A stretch of 64,000 bases of DNA from Hungatella hathewayi WAL-18680. GTDB taxonomy: Bacteria > Bacillota > Clostridia > Lachnospirales > Lachnospiraceae. Shown here piece by piece: positions 45,056 to 53,935 of the stretch. How positions within the stretch are numbered: position 1 is the first letter of the stretch; every line of letters starts with the position of its first letter. The stretch covers positions 62,001 to 126,000 of the forward strand of contig NZ_JH379029.1 of the NCBI RefSeq assembly GCF_000235505.1, in the 5' to 3' direction. The notes under the pieces were generated by a model. The model saw only the letters and a program-made list of their open reading frames with translations, had not been told where the DNA came from and searched no databases. The position numbers were made by a program, and so were the translations under genes.

Positions 45056-46061
45056 ATGCTTCCGGTTCCATAAAGATCCGATTCATCTCTTTCCTGGCCT
45101 CCAAAAACTCCGGGTTGTCCCTGGTGGGATGAATCCGGTTGGTGAGGAGTACGAAACCGCGGCCTGTCTCCATGTCCAGCAGCATGGAGGTGCCGGAGAA
45201 GCCGGTGTGGTAGAGCGTACTGGCTCCGTATTCCTTGCTCCAGCCGTAGGTTCTGCCGAAGCTGGTCGTCGTTAACAGCTGCCGGTAGACTTCCCCGCCA
45301 AAGAGGCGCGGGCTCCTGTCCAGATATCCTCTGGCGAAAAGGGTCATGTCCTCCAGGGTAGAGAAGAGACCGGCACTGCCGCTTTGAATGTGGTTCTGGC
45401 TCAGCAGATAAGCTTTTCCGTCGTGGACCTCCCCGTGGATACAGCCGCGGGCGGCGGTGCATTCTGTGGGGATGTACCATTCCTCTGCCTTGCCATTTAT
45501 TATATAGGAAGTCTCTGTCATATGCATGGGCGAGAAAATGTGGGTCCGAAAGCTCTCTTCCAGCAGCACGCCGTCTAACTTCTGCACCAGAAGTCCCAAC
45601 AGAATAAAGCCGGTATCGGAATAGAGAAAACCGGTTCCGGCAGGTCTCACGGTGGGCGTCTCATACAGCCGCTCCAGAATATTTTCTTTTGTCAGACTTT
45701 CTCTGTGCAAAAGCTCCGCCATCAGCCCGCTGTCATGCAGCAAAAGATTGCCCACGGTTATCTCCGGATAGCAAAATCTTGGCAGTATCTCACAGACCGG
45801 CGTCTCCAGTTTCACCCGGCCATCCTCCACCAGCTGGAGGACGCGGGTGGTTGTCCCCACCACTTTGCTTAAGGATGCCAGGTCGTAGTACATTCCCGGA
45901 AGTATTTTCCTGTCGGAATAGGGCTCCATGGCCCCCTGTACGCCTTTGTAAAAGAGCTTCTGCCCCTCCCCTGAAAGGAAAGAGTAAGAAGCTCCCCACA
46001 AAATACGGCGTTCTATCAACTCATTGATGATTCCATGAATCTGATGTTCTGCACGTCTCAT
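45054..46061 (-). CDS. Beta-lactamase-superfamily serine hydrolase, AmiE-like
   Basis: This 335-aa protein of the class C beta-lactamase/PBP-like family has the SxxK motif SLSK (Ser63, Lys66) and a tyrosine motif YSDTGF near residue 145; HTGFSGTS is the third motif. No signal peptide is evident. It overlaps murQ by four bases. In Bacillus subtilis the murQ-murR-murP cluster includes amiE, a member of this superfamily that cuts the MurNAc-peptide amide bond. By family and position this gene may fill that role in the cytoplasm. A D-Ala esterase is the alternative. Confidence 0.78.
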   Translation of the reverse strand: MRRAEHQIHGIINELIERRILWGASYSFLSGEGQKLFYKGVQGAMEPYSDRKILPGMYYDLASLSKVVGTTTRVLQLVEDGRVKLETPVCEILPRFCYPEITVGNLLLHDSGLMAELLHRESLTKENILERLYETPTVRPAGTGFLYSDTGFILLGLLVQKLDGVLLEESFRTHIFSPMHMTETSYIINGKAEEWYIPTECTAARGCIHGEVHDGKAYLLSQNHIQSGSAGLFSTLEDMTLFARGYLDRSPRLFGGEVYRQLLTTTSFGRTYGWSKEYGASTLYHTGFSGTSMLLDMETGRGFVLLTNRIHPTRDNPEFLEARKEMNRIFMEPEA

Positions 46062-46963
46062 TTTTTAATAATCTCAATTGCCTTTCTGACCTGGCCGTCG
46101 GCCTGGTCCAGTGCTTTTCTGGCCGTCTCTCTGTCACAGCTGCCCTCCAGCATGATAATCGCTTCCGGCACGTTGAGCCCGGCTGACTCAAGAGCCGCCA
46201 GCGCTTTGTCCTCCTCCACGCCGGTAATCTGGGCAATCATCTTGGTGGCACGGACCACCAGCTTCTCGTTGGTGGGCTGCACCTGCACCATATAGTTGTG
46301 GTACACTTTGCCCAGACGAATCATGGTGGCTGTGGACAGCATGTTGACTACCATCTTCTGCGCCGTTCCCGCCTTCATGCGGGTGGAGCCGCTGACTGCC
46401 TCCGCTCCCACAACCGGCGCGATGGAGATGTCCGCAATCTTTGCCATCTCGCTCTCCCCGTTGCAGGTGATGGAAATACTGAGCGCTCCCACCTCATTGG
46501 CATATTCCAGGGCCGATATGGTGTACGGAGTACGCCCGCTGGCCGCAATGCCGATGATACAGTCGTCTTTGGTAATCTGAACTCCCTTTAAGTCTTCCAG
46601 TGCCAGCTCTTTGGAGTCCTCGGCGCCTTCCACTGCCTTGTACATGGCGGTCTCCCCGCCGGCCAGCAGGCCAAAGGCCCGGTCAGGCGACACACTGTAA
46701 GTGGGCGTCAGTTCCACCGCGTCCAGCGTTCCCATACGTCCCGAAGAACCGGCTCCGCAGTAGATAATCCGCCCGCCACGTTTGAATCTGGCCGCAATCT
46801 CGTCCACCGCCCTGGCGATATTTGGAAGTTCCTTCTCCACCGCCAGCGCCACCTTTTTGTCCTCATTGTTGATAAGCGTCACGATTCCAAGGGAATCCAG
46901 CTCGTCGATATTTTTTGTGGCTTCATTGACTGTCTCAGTCGTCAGGCCATCAATATTTACCAT
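46058..46963 (-). CDS. murQ: N-acetylmuramic acid 6-phosphate etherase
   Basis: MurQ removes the lactyl group of MurNAc-6-P, giving GlcNAc-6-P and D-lactate. The 301-aa protein is full length. It has the SIS-domain substrate loop GAGSSGRMGTLDAVE, the EGAEDSKE segment with the catalytic glutamate, ASGRTPY, and GSTRMKAGTAQKM. It sits in an operon of PTS genes, an RpiR/MurR-type regulator and an AmiE-like hydrolase, which together give a MurNAc recovery pathway. Confidence 0.97.
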   Translation of the reverse strand: MVNIDGLTTETVNEATKNIDELDSLGIVTLINNEDKKVALAVEKELPNIARAVDEIAARFKRGGRIIYCGAGSSGRMGTLDAVELTPTYSVSPDRAFGLLAGGETAMYKAVEGAEDSKELALEDLKGVQITKDDCIIGIAASGRTPYTISALEYANEVGALSISITCNGESEMAKIADISIAPVVGAEAVSGSTRMKAGTAQKMVVNMLSTATMIRLGKVYHNYMVQVQPTNEKLVVRATKMIAQITGVEEDKALAALESAGLNVPEAIIMLEGSCDRETARKALDQADGQVRKAIEIIKK

Positions 46964-46976
46964 ATATGCTCCCCTC

Positions 46977-47831
46977 CTAAAGTCCTGTTTTAAGTCCCTC
47001 TACCAGCTTTCTCGTCTTGATGAGTTCCACCTCAATCTGCTCTAAGTCTTCCTGAATCACGCCAAGATACAGAAGGTCCCCCATCATAATCGACGTGTGA
47101 AGGGAGGTAAAGGCACCGATTCTCATCACCGCCTCCTTGTCGGGAACCGTCAGGCAGATATCCGCAATCTGCTGAAGGGCTGACTCCCGGTTTCTGGTCA
47201 CGGCGATGACCTTTGATTTCATTTCCTTCGCGATACGGCAGGGATACAAAATCTCCTGGGACTGGCCGCTGTAAGAAAACGCGATAATCACATCGCGCTC
47301 GTCGATGTAGTTGAAAAACTCCACCTGCATATTCACATCAAAATAGTAGCTGGCATTAAAGTCCGCTCGTTTCAGCTTGTGAAATAAATCATAGGCCGGC
47401 AGCATGGACGCCCCGATGCCCATCAGGCAGATTCTTCTCGCATGTTTTATCACATCAATGGCTTCCTGCAGCGCATCCTTGTCCAGCTGATAGAAAAAAT
47501 CCTTCATGGCTCCGTCAATCAGAACCCCGAATTTGTCTACCAGCTCATCCAGGCTGTCATCCGTGGAAATGATGGGGTCCACCATCTTCCACTCATTGTC
47601 CTGGGAATTGGCGGCCGCCAGGGCTAACTTGAACCCTTCCAGCCCGTCGTATCCCAGCTTCTGCACATACCGGATGACAGAAGCAGAGGAAACCCCGCTC
47701 TTTTTGGCAATATCCACGGCCGTCATGCTCAGGCAGTCTGTCACATTGGACAGCACAAAATCAGAAATGCATTTCTCCCCTTTGCTCATCTGATTGTATT
47801 TCTCCCTGATTGCCAGCTTAATATTGTCCAT
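46977..47831 (-). CDS. RpiR-family regulator, MurR-like
   Basis: This 284-aa protein has an N-terminal HTH (MTAVDIAKKSGVSSASVIRY) and a C-terminal SIS domain (LMGIGASML; IIAFSYSGQSQEILY). Located between the PTS IIB gene and murQ, it most likely senses MurNAc-6-P and controls the operon. The palindromes in the IIC promoter are its probable targets (inference). Confidence 0.92.
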   Translation of the reverse strand: MDNIKLAIREKYNQMSKGEKCISDFVLSNVTDCLSMTAVDIAKKSGVSSASVIRYVQKLGYDGLEGFKLALAAANSQDNEWKMVDPIISTDDSLDELVDKFGVLIDGAMKDFFYQLDKDALQEAIDVIKHARRICLMGIGASMLPAYDLFHKLKRADFNASYYFDVNMQVEFFNYIDERDVIIAFSYSGQSQEILYPCRIAKEMKSKVIAVTRNRESALQQIADICLTVPDKEAVMRIGAFTSLHTSIMMGDLLYLGVIQEDLEQIEVELIKTRKLVEGLKTGL

Positions 47832-47887
47832 GAAGTTTCCCCTTTCATTCTGTCTACGCGTTTATAGTCTTTTATTGTGTTCCTGTG

Positions 47888-48361
47888 TTATAAATAATTC
47901 AGTATGGTCTGGTCCGACTCGTTGGGAATCATCTGGGCCGTCACCGGTATACCGGACTCAATCAGCCCTTTTACATCCGCGATGTCCTGCTCTGTCAGAT
48001 TCACAGACTTCTTAATCGGTCTGGAGCCCTCCCGCTTGGCTACATTTCCCACGTTGACCGCCGGAACCGGAAGGCCCGCCTTTACCAGCTCTGCCATATC
48101 ACCTACATTTTTGGTGATTAAGAATACTTTATCATCCTCATAAGTCTTCTCAGCAAACTTCTCCACCGCCCGTTTCTTGGACAGAATGGACAGCTTCACG
48201 CCGGCCGGCTTCGCCATCTTCAACCCGGCGATAATCATCTCGTCCTTCACCGCCTCATCGTTGACCACGATAATGCGGGTAGCGCCTACCGTGTTGGTCC
48301 ATACCATAGCGACCTGGCCATGAATCAGTCTCTCATCTACTCTTGCATGTACGATTGCCAT
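47888..48361 (-). CDS. PTS mannose/fructose/sorbose family IIB component
   Basis: This 157-aa cytoplasmic protein has the phosphoryl-accepting His14 in DERLIHGQVA. It receives phosphate from IIA and gives it to the sugar during passage through IIC/IID. It belongs to a complete four-gene mannose-family system whose linkage to murQ suggests MurNAc, or a MurNAc-containing compound, as substrate. Confidence 0.95.
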   Translation of the reverse strand: MAIVHARVDERLIHGQVAMVWTNTVGATRIIVVNDEAVKDEMIIAGLKMAKPAGVKLSILSKKRAVEKFAEKTYEDDKVFLITKNVGDMAELVKAGLPVPAVNVGNVAKREGSRPIKKSVNLTEQDIADVKGLIESGIPVTAQMIPNESDQTILNYL

Positions 48362-48426
48362 ATCAGCACCTCCTGTTTTATGCGCTATCCCGCGCTATCC
48401 TCTAATCGGTATCAAACCAATCTTCC

Positions 48427-48867
48427 TTAATCCATCTCAATCTCGTCGTCATCATCCGGCATGAATGCGGCCGCCCTCTCAAAGCGGAGCACCTGGCTGC
48501 TTCCGGCCTTCAATGCCGTATCCGCCAGCGCCACCACATCCGCCGCCATGCCCCGTGTCATATAAACCTCAATCAGCATGGGCAGATTGGTTCCCGCAAG
48601 GACTTCCATCCCTTCCTTCCCTGACATGCACAGACGGGAAGCCACATTGTAGGGAGAACCGCCGCGAAGGTCCGTCAGAAGCAGGATTCCTTCACAGTCC
48701 TTTAACCGCTCCACAGCCGCCTTCAGTTTGTCTGTCAGCATATCTATGGAATCCTCCGGCTCAAAATCCACCGCCTCAAACTGCTCCGGCTCCCCCACCA
48801 GAAGCTTTAACGCGCTTGTGATTCCGGTGGCGAAAAATCCATGTCCTGTAACGATTATTCCTATCAT
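48427..48867 (-). CDS. PTS mannose family IIA component
   Basis: This 146-aa protein has the active His9 in IIVTGHGFFATG, the phosphate acceptor from HPr. A LLLTDLRGGSPYNVA block is typical of the family. The C-terminus is acidic. It lies between IID and IIB. Confidence 0.94.
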   Translation of the reverse strand: MIGIIVTGHGFFATGITSALKLLVGEPEQFEAVDFEPEDSIDMLTDKLKAAVERLKDCEGILLLTDLRGGSPYNVASRLCMSGKEGMEVLAGTNLPMLIEVYMTRGMAADVVALADTALKAGSSQVLRFERAAAFMPDDDDEIEMD

Positions 48868-48918
48868 ATCATACCTCTTTCCACTTGAACACCAGGGAAC
48901 TCAAAGTCCCCGCCTTAT

Positions 48919-49737
48919 TTAAAACAATCCTGCCACAAATGTCAGCATGCTCTGAAGGTTGCCGAGAATCATTCCCAGACCAATCAGAATAAATATCAAC
49001 TTGGTAGAGTCAATTTTCTTCTTGCCCAGCAGCCAGTAGGAAAGCATTACAATGCCTAACGGCAGCATGCACGGAAGAATCTTGTCTAACATTTCCTGTA
49101 AAGTAAATGTTACCTCATTAAATGTAAATTGTAAATCCGTATTGTACTTGATAACGGACGGAATCAACGCGCCCACTACCGTCAGGCCCAAAATACTGGC
49201 CGCTTCCGTGATAGGTGCAATCTTGTCTGCAAACCCAGTTGCCAGCTTCCGCCCGGAATTGTAACCAACGGTTGTAAATTTATAGCGAACCCATAAGACT
49301 CCGGCACATGCAATCAACGGAACCAGAAGTCCCACCGGATTGCCTTCCAGCGCAATGTAAGCCGCGATGGAGAACACAATTGCGCGGTAGATAGCGATAA
49401 ACAGCGTATCGCCCACTCCGGCGAACGGTCCCATCAGACCGGTCTTGATACCCATAACCACTTCTTCGGACTCAATGCCAATCTCCTCCTCCAGAGCCAT
49501 ATCGGCGCCGGTAATCAGATGGGACATAGCCGGTGTGGTATTGAAGTATGCCAGATGCATCTTCAGAGCTTTTTTCATTTTATCCGGGTCATCCCCGTAA
49601 AGGCGTTTTAACGCCGGCATAATCACGTAAGCATATCCAAGGCCCTGCATCTTTTCATAGTTCCAACCGAACTGCAGAGTAAATAAGTTGCGGAAGTATA
49701 CTTTGTTGATATCCTGTTTTGTTAATTTAGCCATCAA
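48919..49737 (-). CDS. PTS mannose family IID component
   Basis: This 272-aa membrane component starts with the family pattern (LTKQDINKVYFRNLF) and GLGYAYVIMPAL. It has the GIKTGLMGPFAGVGDTLF segment and C-terminal helices. It overlaps IIC by 11 bases and forms the transport channel with it. Confidence 0.95.
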   Translation of the reverse strand: MMAKLTKQDINKVYFRNLFTLQFGWNYEKMQGLGYAYVIMPALKRLYGDDPDKMKKALKMHLAYFNTTPAMSHLITGADMALEEEIGIESEEVVMGIKTGLMGPFAGVGDTLFIAIYRAIVFSIAAYIALEGNPVGLLVPLIACAGVLWVRYKFTTVGYNSGRKLATGFADKIAPITEAASILGLTVVGALIPSVIKYNTDLQFTFNEVTFTLQEMLDKILPCMLPLGIVMLSYWLLGKKKIDSTKLIFILIGLGMILGNLQSMLTFVAGLF

Positions 49738-50530
49738 TCTCTACCTCCTCATCATCGATATAGGACGCGCCGTCTGCTGTCGCAGCCACTCTGTCTTTCG
49801 TTCTTGTCAGATGAAGTCCTGCCAGAGCCAGACCTACCAGGGCTGCCGCCATTACCGTATAGCTGCCGCCGCCAAATGCGATTAATACAAAGCCGATAAC
49901 AAAGTATGGCCAATATTTCTTAATAGGAAGGTAACGCATCAGAATCGCCATACCCATAGCCGGGAGGATGGCGCCTGCGGTCTTTAATCCTGTCATGAAC
50001 CATGCAGGAATAATCGCGTTCACACCTTCTACCACTGCCTGCCCGAAGATCAATCCCAGCGCTACCGGAATCAGACGGGACAGTTCCCATGGAATCAGCC
50101 CCAGCAGGTTGGCCTTCTCAACGCCGCGCCAGTCACCCTTCTCCGCACAGCGGTCCGCGTAATGCTGGAAGAAAGAGTTGCTCATTCTTCCCAGAATATC
50201 CATCTGTGTCAACAGAAGACCAATCGGGATTGCAAGACCAATACCATATTCCGCCCCCTGGCCGGAAATGATGGCGTAAGCCGTTCCCATAATCGCTCCT
50301 GACAGGTAATCCGGCACCGTAGCGCCTCCGTATGTAGCAACACCCAGCGTCATCAGCTGTAAGGTTGCACCGATAATCAGACCTGTCTGTAAATCCCCCA
50401 GTAAGAGTCCTGTAAATGTTGCCGCAAACAATGGTGTGTAGAGACCACACTGAATTGATATCTGGTCAATCACTGCAAATATGGTGTAAACCAACAATAA
50501 CAGAATAACCAGTACAGAAATTTCCTGCAT
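49727..50530 (-). CDS. PTS mannose family IIC component
   Basis: This 267-aa polytopic membrane protein carries the sorbose-type IIC features (TGLLLGDLQTGLIIGATLQLM) and a basic/acidic C-terminal tail. It is the first gene of the operon; AAAGGAGG six bases before the ATG at 50530 supports the start. The sugar specificity is inferred from murQ, murR and the AmiE-like gene downstream. Confidence 0.94.
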   Translation of the reverse strand: MQEISVLVILLLLVYTIFAVIDQISIQCGLYTPLFAATFTGLLLGDLQTGLIIGATLQLMTLGVATYGGATVPDYLSGAIMGTAYAIISGQGAEYGIGLAIPIGLLLTQMDILGRMSNSFFQHYADRCAEKGDWRGVEKANLLGLIPWELSRLIPVALGLIFGQAVVEGVNAIIPAWFMTGLKTAGAILPAMGMAILMRYLPIKKYWPYFVIGFVLIAFGGGSYTVMAAALVGLALAGLHLTRTKDRVAATADGASYIDDEEVEIDG

Positions 50531-50613
50531 AAATTGCCTCCTTTTCACAAATCAGACATTTTTTCATACCCTTGCGCCGTGATTCTCATGGCAAGACGTA
50601 TAGTTTTTTTAAG

Positions 50614-50625
50614 ATAAGCGCTTAT
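50614..50625. promoter_or_regulatory. cre-like palindrome at the PTS-murQ operon start point
   Basis: ATAAGCGCTTAT is a perfect 12-base palindrome near +1 of the promoter. Its core AAGCGCTT fits catabolite-responsive elements bound by CcpA, but it could also be the MurR-type operator. Confidence 0.55.
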
Positions 50626-50631
50626 ATTTGT

Positions 50632-50660
50632 ATAATATCACAAATGTAACGATATTACAA
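50632..50660 (-). promoter_or_regulatory. Promoter of the PTS-murQ operon with overlapping inverted repeat
   Basis: Minus strand TTGTAA (50655-50660), 17-base spacer, TATTAT (50632-50637). The arms TAATATC (50633-50639) and GATATTA (50651-50657) form an inverted repeat that covers both promoter elements, a good repressor target. Confidence 0.6.
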
Positions 50661-50730
50661 TAGTTATTTTATTTTTTATTGTTTATGTAATGAAATTTAG
50701 TTTCGATATCATACGAATCTCATGTACATG

Positions 50731-50773
50731 AAAAAAAGACGGTAACGCCAGTCATTTTGACGTTCCGTCTTTC
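50731..50773 (-). terminator. Terminator after the DUF1934 gene
   Basis: A long stem with outer arms AAAGACGG/CCGTCTTT and inner ACGTCA-type pairing is followed by a U7 tract on the minus strand. Confidence 0.88.
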
Positions 50774-50794
50774 TTATCATTGATAAGGTTTCTA

Positions 50795-51241
50795 TCAGGA
50801 TTGCAGATGAAAATTCATGGAGCCCTTCGGCTGCACGGACAGCATGATATTGCACTCGGACACATGCTCATAATTGATATCAAGGGAATACTCCACCGCT
50901 ACCCGGAGCAAGTCGTCATTCTCCTCCACCTGCACCTGGTTGGTGCAGATGCCAATCATCAAATCCCCCATGGTGGTGGCATAGCAGGTTGAATTTCTCT
51001 CATTCTTTTTGAAGGTCATGTGGGTGCTTACCGAGCCCTTCTTGATGATATCCATAACATCCGGCCCCACCTTGATGGTATTTTTGATTACCTCTGTCTC
51101 TCCCTCAGGTATCTCATCATAGATGATATAATGCTTTCCGTTCTTTCTATAATAATCCCCGATGGTAACCATCTCGATATCGTTCTCTTCCTCTCCCGAC
51201 ATCTGTATTCCACTGATACTAATGAGCACTTCTTTGGTCAT
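50795..51241 (-). CDS. DUF1934 (YwiB-like) beta-barrel protein
   Basis: This 148-aa cytoplasmic protein is of the lipocalin-like DUF1934 family, with the typical start VLISISGIQ, YIIYDE and a conserved TTMGDLMIGICTNQV strand pair. Function unknown in the family. It starts two bases after murI and is the last gene of ddl-murI-DUF1934. Confidence 0.87.
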   Translation of the reverse strand: MTKEVLISISGIQMSGEEENDIEMVTIGDYYRKNGKHYIIYDEIPEGETEVIKNTIKVGPDVMDIIKKGSVSTHMTFKKNERNSTCYATTMGDLMIGICTNQVQVEENDDLLRVAVEYSLDINYEHVSECNIMLSVQPKGSMNFHLQS

Positions 51242-51243
51242 TC

Positions 51244-52059
51244 CTAATACTCCTCGATATTAATCTTCTTGGTTTCCTTCACTTCATTTGGCAGTATGGA
51301 GGTGGCAAACGCGGTAAATTTCTCCGCCAAATCACTGACATAAAACTGGTATTTTTCTCCGGCAGCGTCCTGCGGGATACAGTCCATCTGCCGCTCCTTC
51401 AGCAGCTGTTTCAACTCGATGGCCGTCTCATAGGCCGGATTCACCAGGGTGACTTCACTTCCCATCAACCGTCCCAGCGTGGAGCGAAGCAGGGGATAGT
51501 GGGTGCAGCCAAGCACCAGAGTGTCGATATATCGCCCCTTTAACACGCTTAAATATCTGGATGCAATCTCATCCGTCACGGAGTCATGAAGCAGTCCTTC
51601 TTCCACCAGCGGTACCAGTAAGGGGCAGGACTTGCCGGTCACCTCGATGTCCGGCTTCATTTTCCGCATCACCTCGGTATAAATGCCGCTGCTGATGGTT
51701 CCCTCGGTTCCTATCACGCCAATCTTGCCGTTGCGGGTGGCGTTCACCGCGGTTCTGGCCCCGGCGTTGACAACTCCGATAACCGGAATGTCCACCTCTT
51801 TCTCCACGGTCTCCAAAGCGTAGGCACTGGCCGTGTTGCAGGCGATGACGATGGCCTTCACTCCCCGGGATTCCAGGAATCGGAGAATCTGTCTGGAAAA
51901 GTGGATGACGGTTTCCTGGGATTTGCTTCCGTAGGGAAGTCTGGCCGTATCACCGAAGTAAACCAGCCGTTCCTCCGGCATTTGCCGCATAATCTCTCTG
52001 GCTACCGTCAATCCCCCGACACCGGAATCAAATACTCCTATCGGTGCATTTCTGTCCAT
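51244..52059 (-). CDS. murI: Glutamate racemase
   Basis: This 271-aa enzyme makes D-glutamate for peptidoglycan. It has both catalytic cysteines (VIACNTASAYAL and LVLGCTHYPLL) and the VFDSGVGGLTV start. Its ATG overlaps the ddl stop by one base (TAATG), so the two are translationally coupled. Confidence 0.97.
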   Translation of the reverse strand: MDRNAPIGVFDSGVGGLTVAREIMRQMPEERLVYFGDTARLPYGSKSQETVIHFSRQILRFLESRGVKAIVIACNTASAYALETVEKEVDIPVIGVVNAGARTAVNATRNGKIGVIGTEGTISSGIYTEVMRKMKPDIEVTGKSCPLLVPLVEEGLLHDSVTDEIASRYLSVLKGRYIDTLVLGCTHYPLLRSTLGRLMGSEVTLVNPAYETAIELKQLLKERQMDCIPQDAAGEKYQFYVSDLAEKFTAFATSILPNEVKETKKINIEEY

Positions 52060-53114
52060 TACATCCGCTCCTTTGCATGGGTAATCAGATTATCCACCAG
52101 CTCACGCTTGCTGATGCCTCTCGCCTCCCACAGCATCGGATACATGCTGATGGCGGTAAAGCCCGGCATGGTGTTAATCTCGTTGAATACCACTTCCCCG
52201 TCCTCCTTCACAAAGAAGTCCACGCGGGAAATGCCGTAGCCGTCGATGGCTTTGAAGATGGCCATGGCCGCCTGACGCACCCGCTCTGCGGCTCCCTCCG
52301 GCAGCTCCGGGTCCACCACGGTCCTGGATTCCTCGTTAAAATACTTAGCGTCAAAGTCGTAGAAATCAGCCGCCGCCAGAATCTCTCCCACGCCGCTGGC
52401 CGATACCTCAGTTTTGCCGCCGCCAAATACGGCGCACTCAATCTCGTGGCCAACGATCATCTCTTCCACCAGTATCTTTCTGTCATGCTTCACGGCTTCT
52501 TCCAAAGCCGCTGTCAGGCCCTCCCGGTTCTCCGCCTTGCTCACGCCTCTGGAGGAGCCGGCATTGGACGGCTTCACAAATACGGGATATGGGAAACGGG
52601 ATTCCACCTTGGATACCACGCTGTCCATATCGGTCAAGTCATCCTTCATCACCGCCACATAGGCCGCCTGGCGGATGCCCAGATCATCCACGATAATCTT
52701 GGTGTACAGCTTATCCATGGCTACCGCCGACGCCAGGACGCCGCAGCCTACATAGGGAATCTTCGCCAATTCTAAGAGCCCCTGGACGGTTCCGTCCTCT
52801 CCGTATAAACCGTGAAGCACCGGGAACACCACATCTACTTTTATTCTCTGCACACCGCTTCCGTCCATCACCAGGACGCATTTCTCCGTGGCATCCGGGG
52901 ACAGGACGGCTTCCACACGCCCCTCTCTCCAGGCTCCGGAACGGATATCTTCCACGGAATCCGTCTTCAGCCAATGGCCTTCCTCGGTGATTCCGATCAG
53001 CAGCAGATTATATTTTTCTTTATCTATATGGTCGATAACATTGGCCGCCGACATACAGGAGACAATATGCTCCGATGACTGGCCGCCAAACAACACTGCG
53101 ATTGTTTCTTTCAT
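52059..53114 (-). CDS. ddl: D-alanine--D-alanine ligase
   Basis: This 351-aa ATP-grasp ligase forms the D-Ala-D-Ala dipeptide of peptidoglycan. It has the N-terminal GGQSSEHIVSCMSA, the central PVFVKPSNAGSSRGVSK and the C-terminal FNEINTMPGF metal motif. The start at 53114 has AAGGAGAG upstream. It is the first gene of the operon with murI and DUF1934. Nothing in the sequence points to a D-Ala-D-Lac or D-Ala-D-Ser type ligase, but specificity was not tested. Confidence 0.95.
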   Translation of the reverse strand: MKETIAVLFGGQSSEHIVSCMSAANVIDHIDKEKYNLLLIGITEEGHWLKTDSVEDIRSGAWREGRVEAVLSPDATEKCVLVMDGSGVQRIKVDVVFPVLHGLYGEDGTVQGLLELAKIPYVGCGVLASAVAMDKLYTKIIVDDLGIRQAAYVAVMKDDLTDMDSVVSKVESRFPYPVFVKPSNAGSSRGVSKAENREGLTAALEEAVKHDRKILVEEMIVGHEIECAVFGGGKTEVSASGVGEILAAADFYDFDAKYFNEESRTVVDPELPEGAAERVRQAAMAIFKAIDGYGISRVDFFVKEDGEVVFNEINTMPGFTAISMYPMLWEARGISKRELVDNLITHAKERM

Positions 53115-53164
53115 GTTCTCTCTCCTTACCATTTCATTCTGTCTGATTTTTGCATCTGCGTTTA

Positions 53165-53192
53165 ATTATAGCACACCTGGTTATAATTACAA
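53165..53192 (-). promoter_or_regulatory. ddl-murI promoter
   Basis: Minus strand TTGTAA (53187-53192), 16-base spacer, TATAAT (53165-53170), in the 109-base gap shared with the divergent spoIIR. Confidence 0.55.
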
Positions 53193-53223
53193 TTAGAAAC
53201 CATTGAAAAAGGAGAAGTTCTTG

Positions 53224-53868
53224 ATGAATCATAGGAAAGAACTGGTCCTCTCCATCAGCTGTCTTCTGCTGGCATTCCTACTTACTATGGTATGGATTCA
53301 GCAGCAGGATGAGAACATGGCCGCTAAAATATCGCCCGAGATCCTGCGATTCCACGTGCTGGCCAACAGCAACTCCAATGAGGACCAGAAATTGAAGCTG
53401 GAAGTGAAATCCCTTCTGATTGATACGATTAACAAGGGTCTGCCTGCGGACGCGGGGAAAGAGGAAACCTGTACTTATATTAAGGAACATCAGTCTGATT
53501 TGGAGCAGACTGCGGAAACTTACATGAAACAGGCCGGGTATGATTATCCGGTGGCTGTGGCGCTGACAAACTGTTATTTCCCCACAAAGGCTTACGGGGA
53601 TGTGGTATTGCCATGTGGAAATTATGATGCGGCCGAGGTGGTGATTGGAAGCGGGCGGGGACGGAACTGGTGGTGCGTGCTGTATCCGCAGCTGTGCTTT
53701 GTAAATGCCTCTTATGGGGTGGTGCCGGAAACGTCCAAGGAGTTGCTGCGGAATGTGCTGACGCAGGAGGAGTATCTGGCGATTCTGGATAACCGGAATG
53801 AGAGGTTACAGGTTGAGGTGCATTTTAAAATGCTGGATGTGATGAAGGATATGATTGAGAAAAAGTAG
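53224..53868 (+). CDS. spoIIR: Stage II sporulation protein R
   Basis: This 214-aa secreted signal protein triggers cleavage of pro-sigma-E through SpoIIGA across the septum. It has an N-terminal membrane/signal segment (residues 6-25), the conserved ISPEILRFHVLANSNSNEDQ block, and WWCVLYPQLCF. The ATG at 53224 has AAGGAG nine bases upstream; the in-frame TTG at 53203 has none. A forespore sigma-F promoter would be expected but I could not place one. It indicates an endospore former. Confidence 0.95.
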   Translation: MNHRKELVLSISCLLLAFLLTMVWIQQQDENMAAKISPEILRFHVLANSNSNEDQKLKLEVKSLLIDTINKGLPADAGKEETCTYIKEHQSDLEQTAETYMKQAGYDYPVAVALTNCYFPTKAYGDVVLPCGNYDAAEVVIGSGRGRNWWCVLYPQLCFVNASYGVVPETSKELLRNVLTQEEYLAILDNRNERLQVEVHFKMLDVMKDMIEKK

Positions 53869-53879
53869 ATTAGAGATCG

Positions 53880-53920
53880 GGCAGGATATCCCCGGCGGCT
53901 TGCGCCGGGGATATCCTGCC
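53880..53920. terminator. Terminator between spoIIR and the XRE gene
   Basis: A perfect stem of about 18 bp begins GGCAGGATATCCCCGG, with a short loop. The T-rich tail on the plus side is weak. It lies between convergent genes. Confidence 0.8.
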
Positions 53921-53935
53921 TTGTTTGTTGCTATC

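Noticed and set aside
50531-50794. Sigma-54 promoter with LevR control for the mannose-family PTS
   Set aside because: No -24 GG / -12 GC element is visible and no LevR-type activator is nearby; a sigma-A-type promoter fits better.
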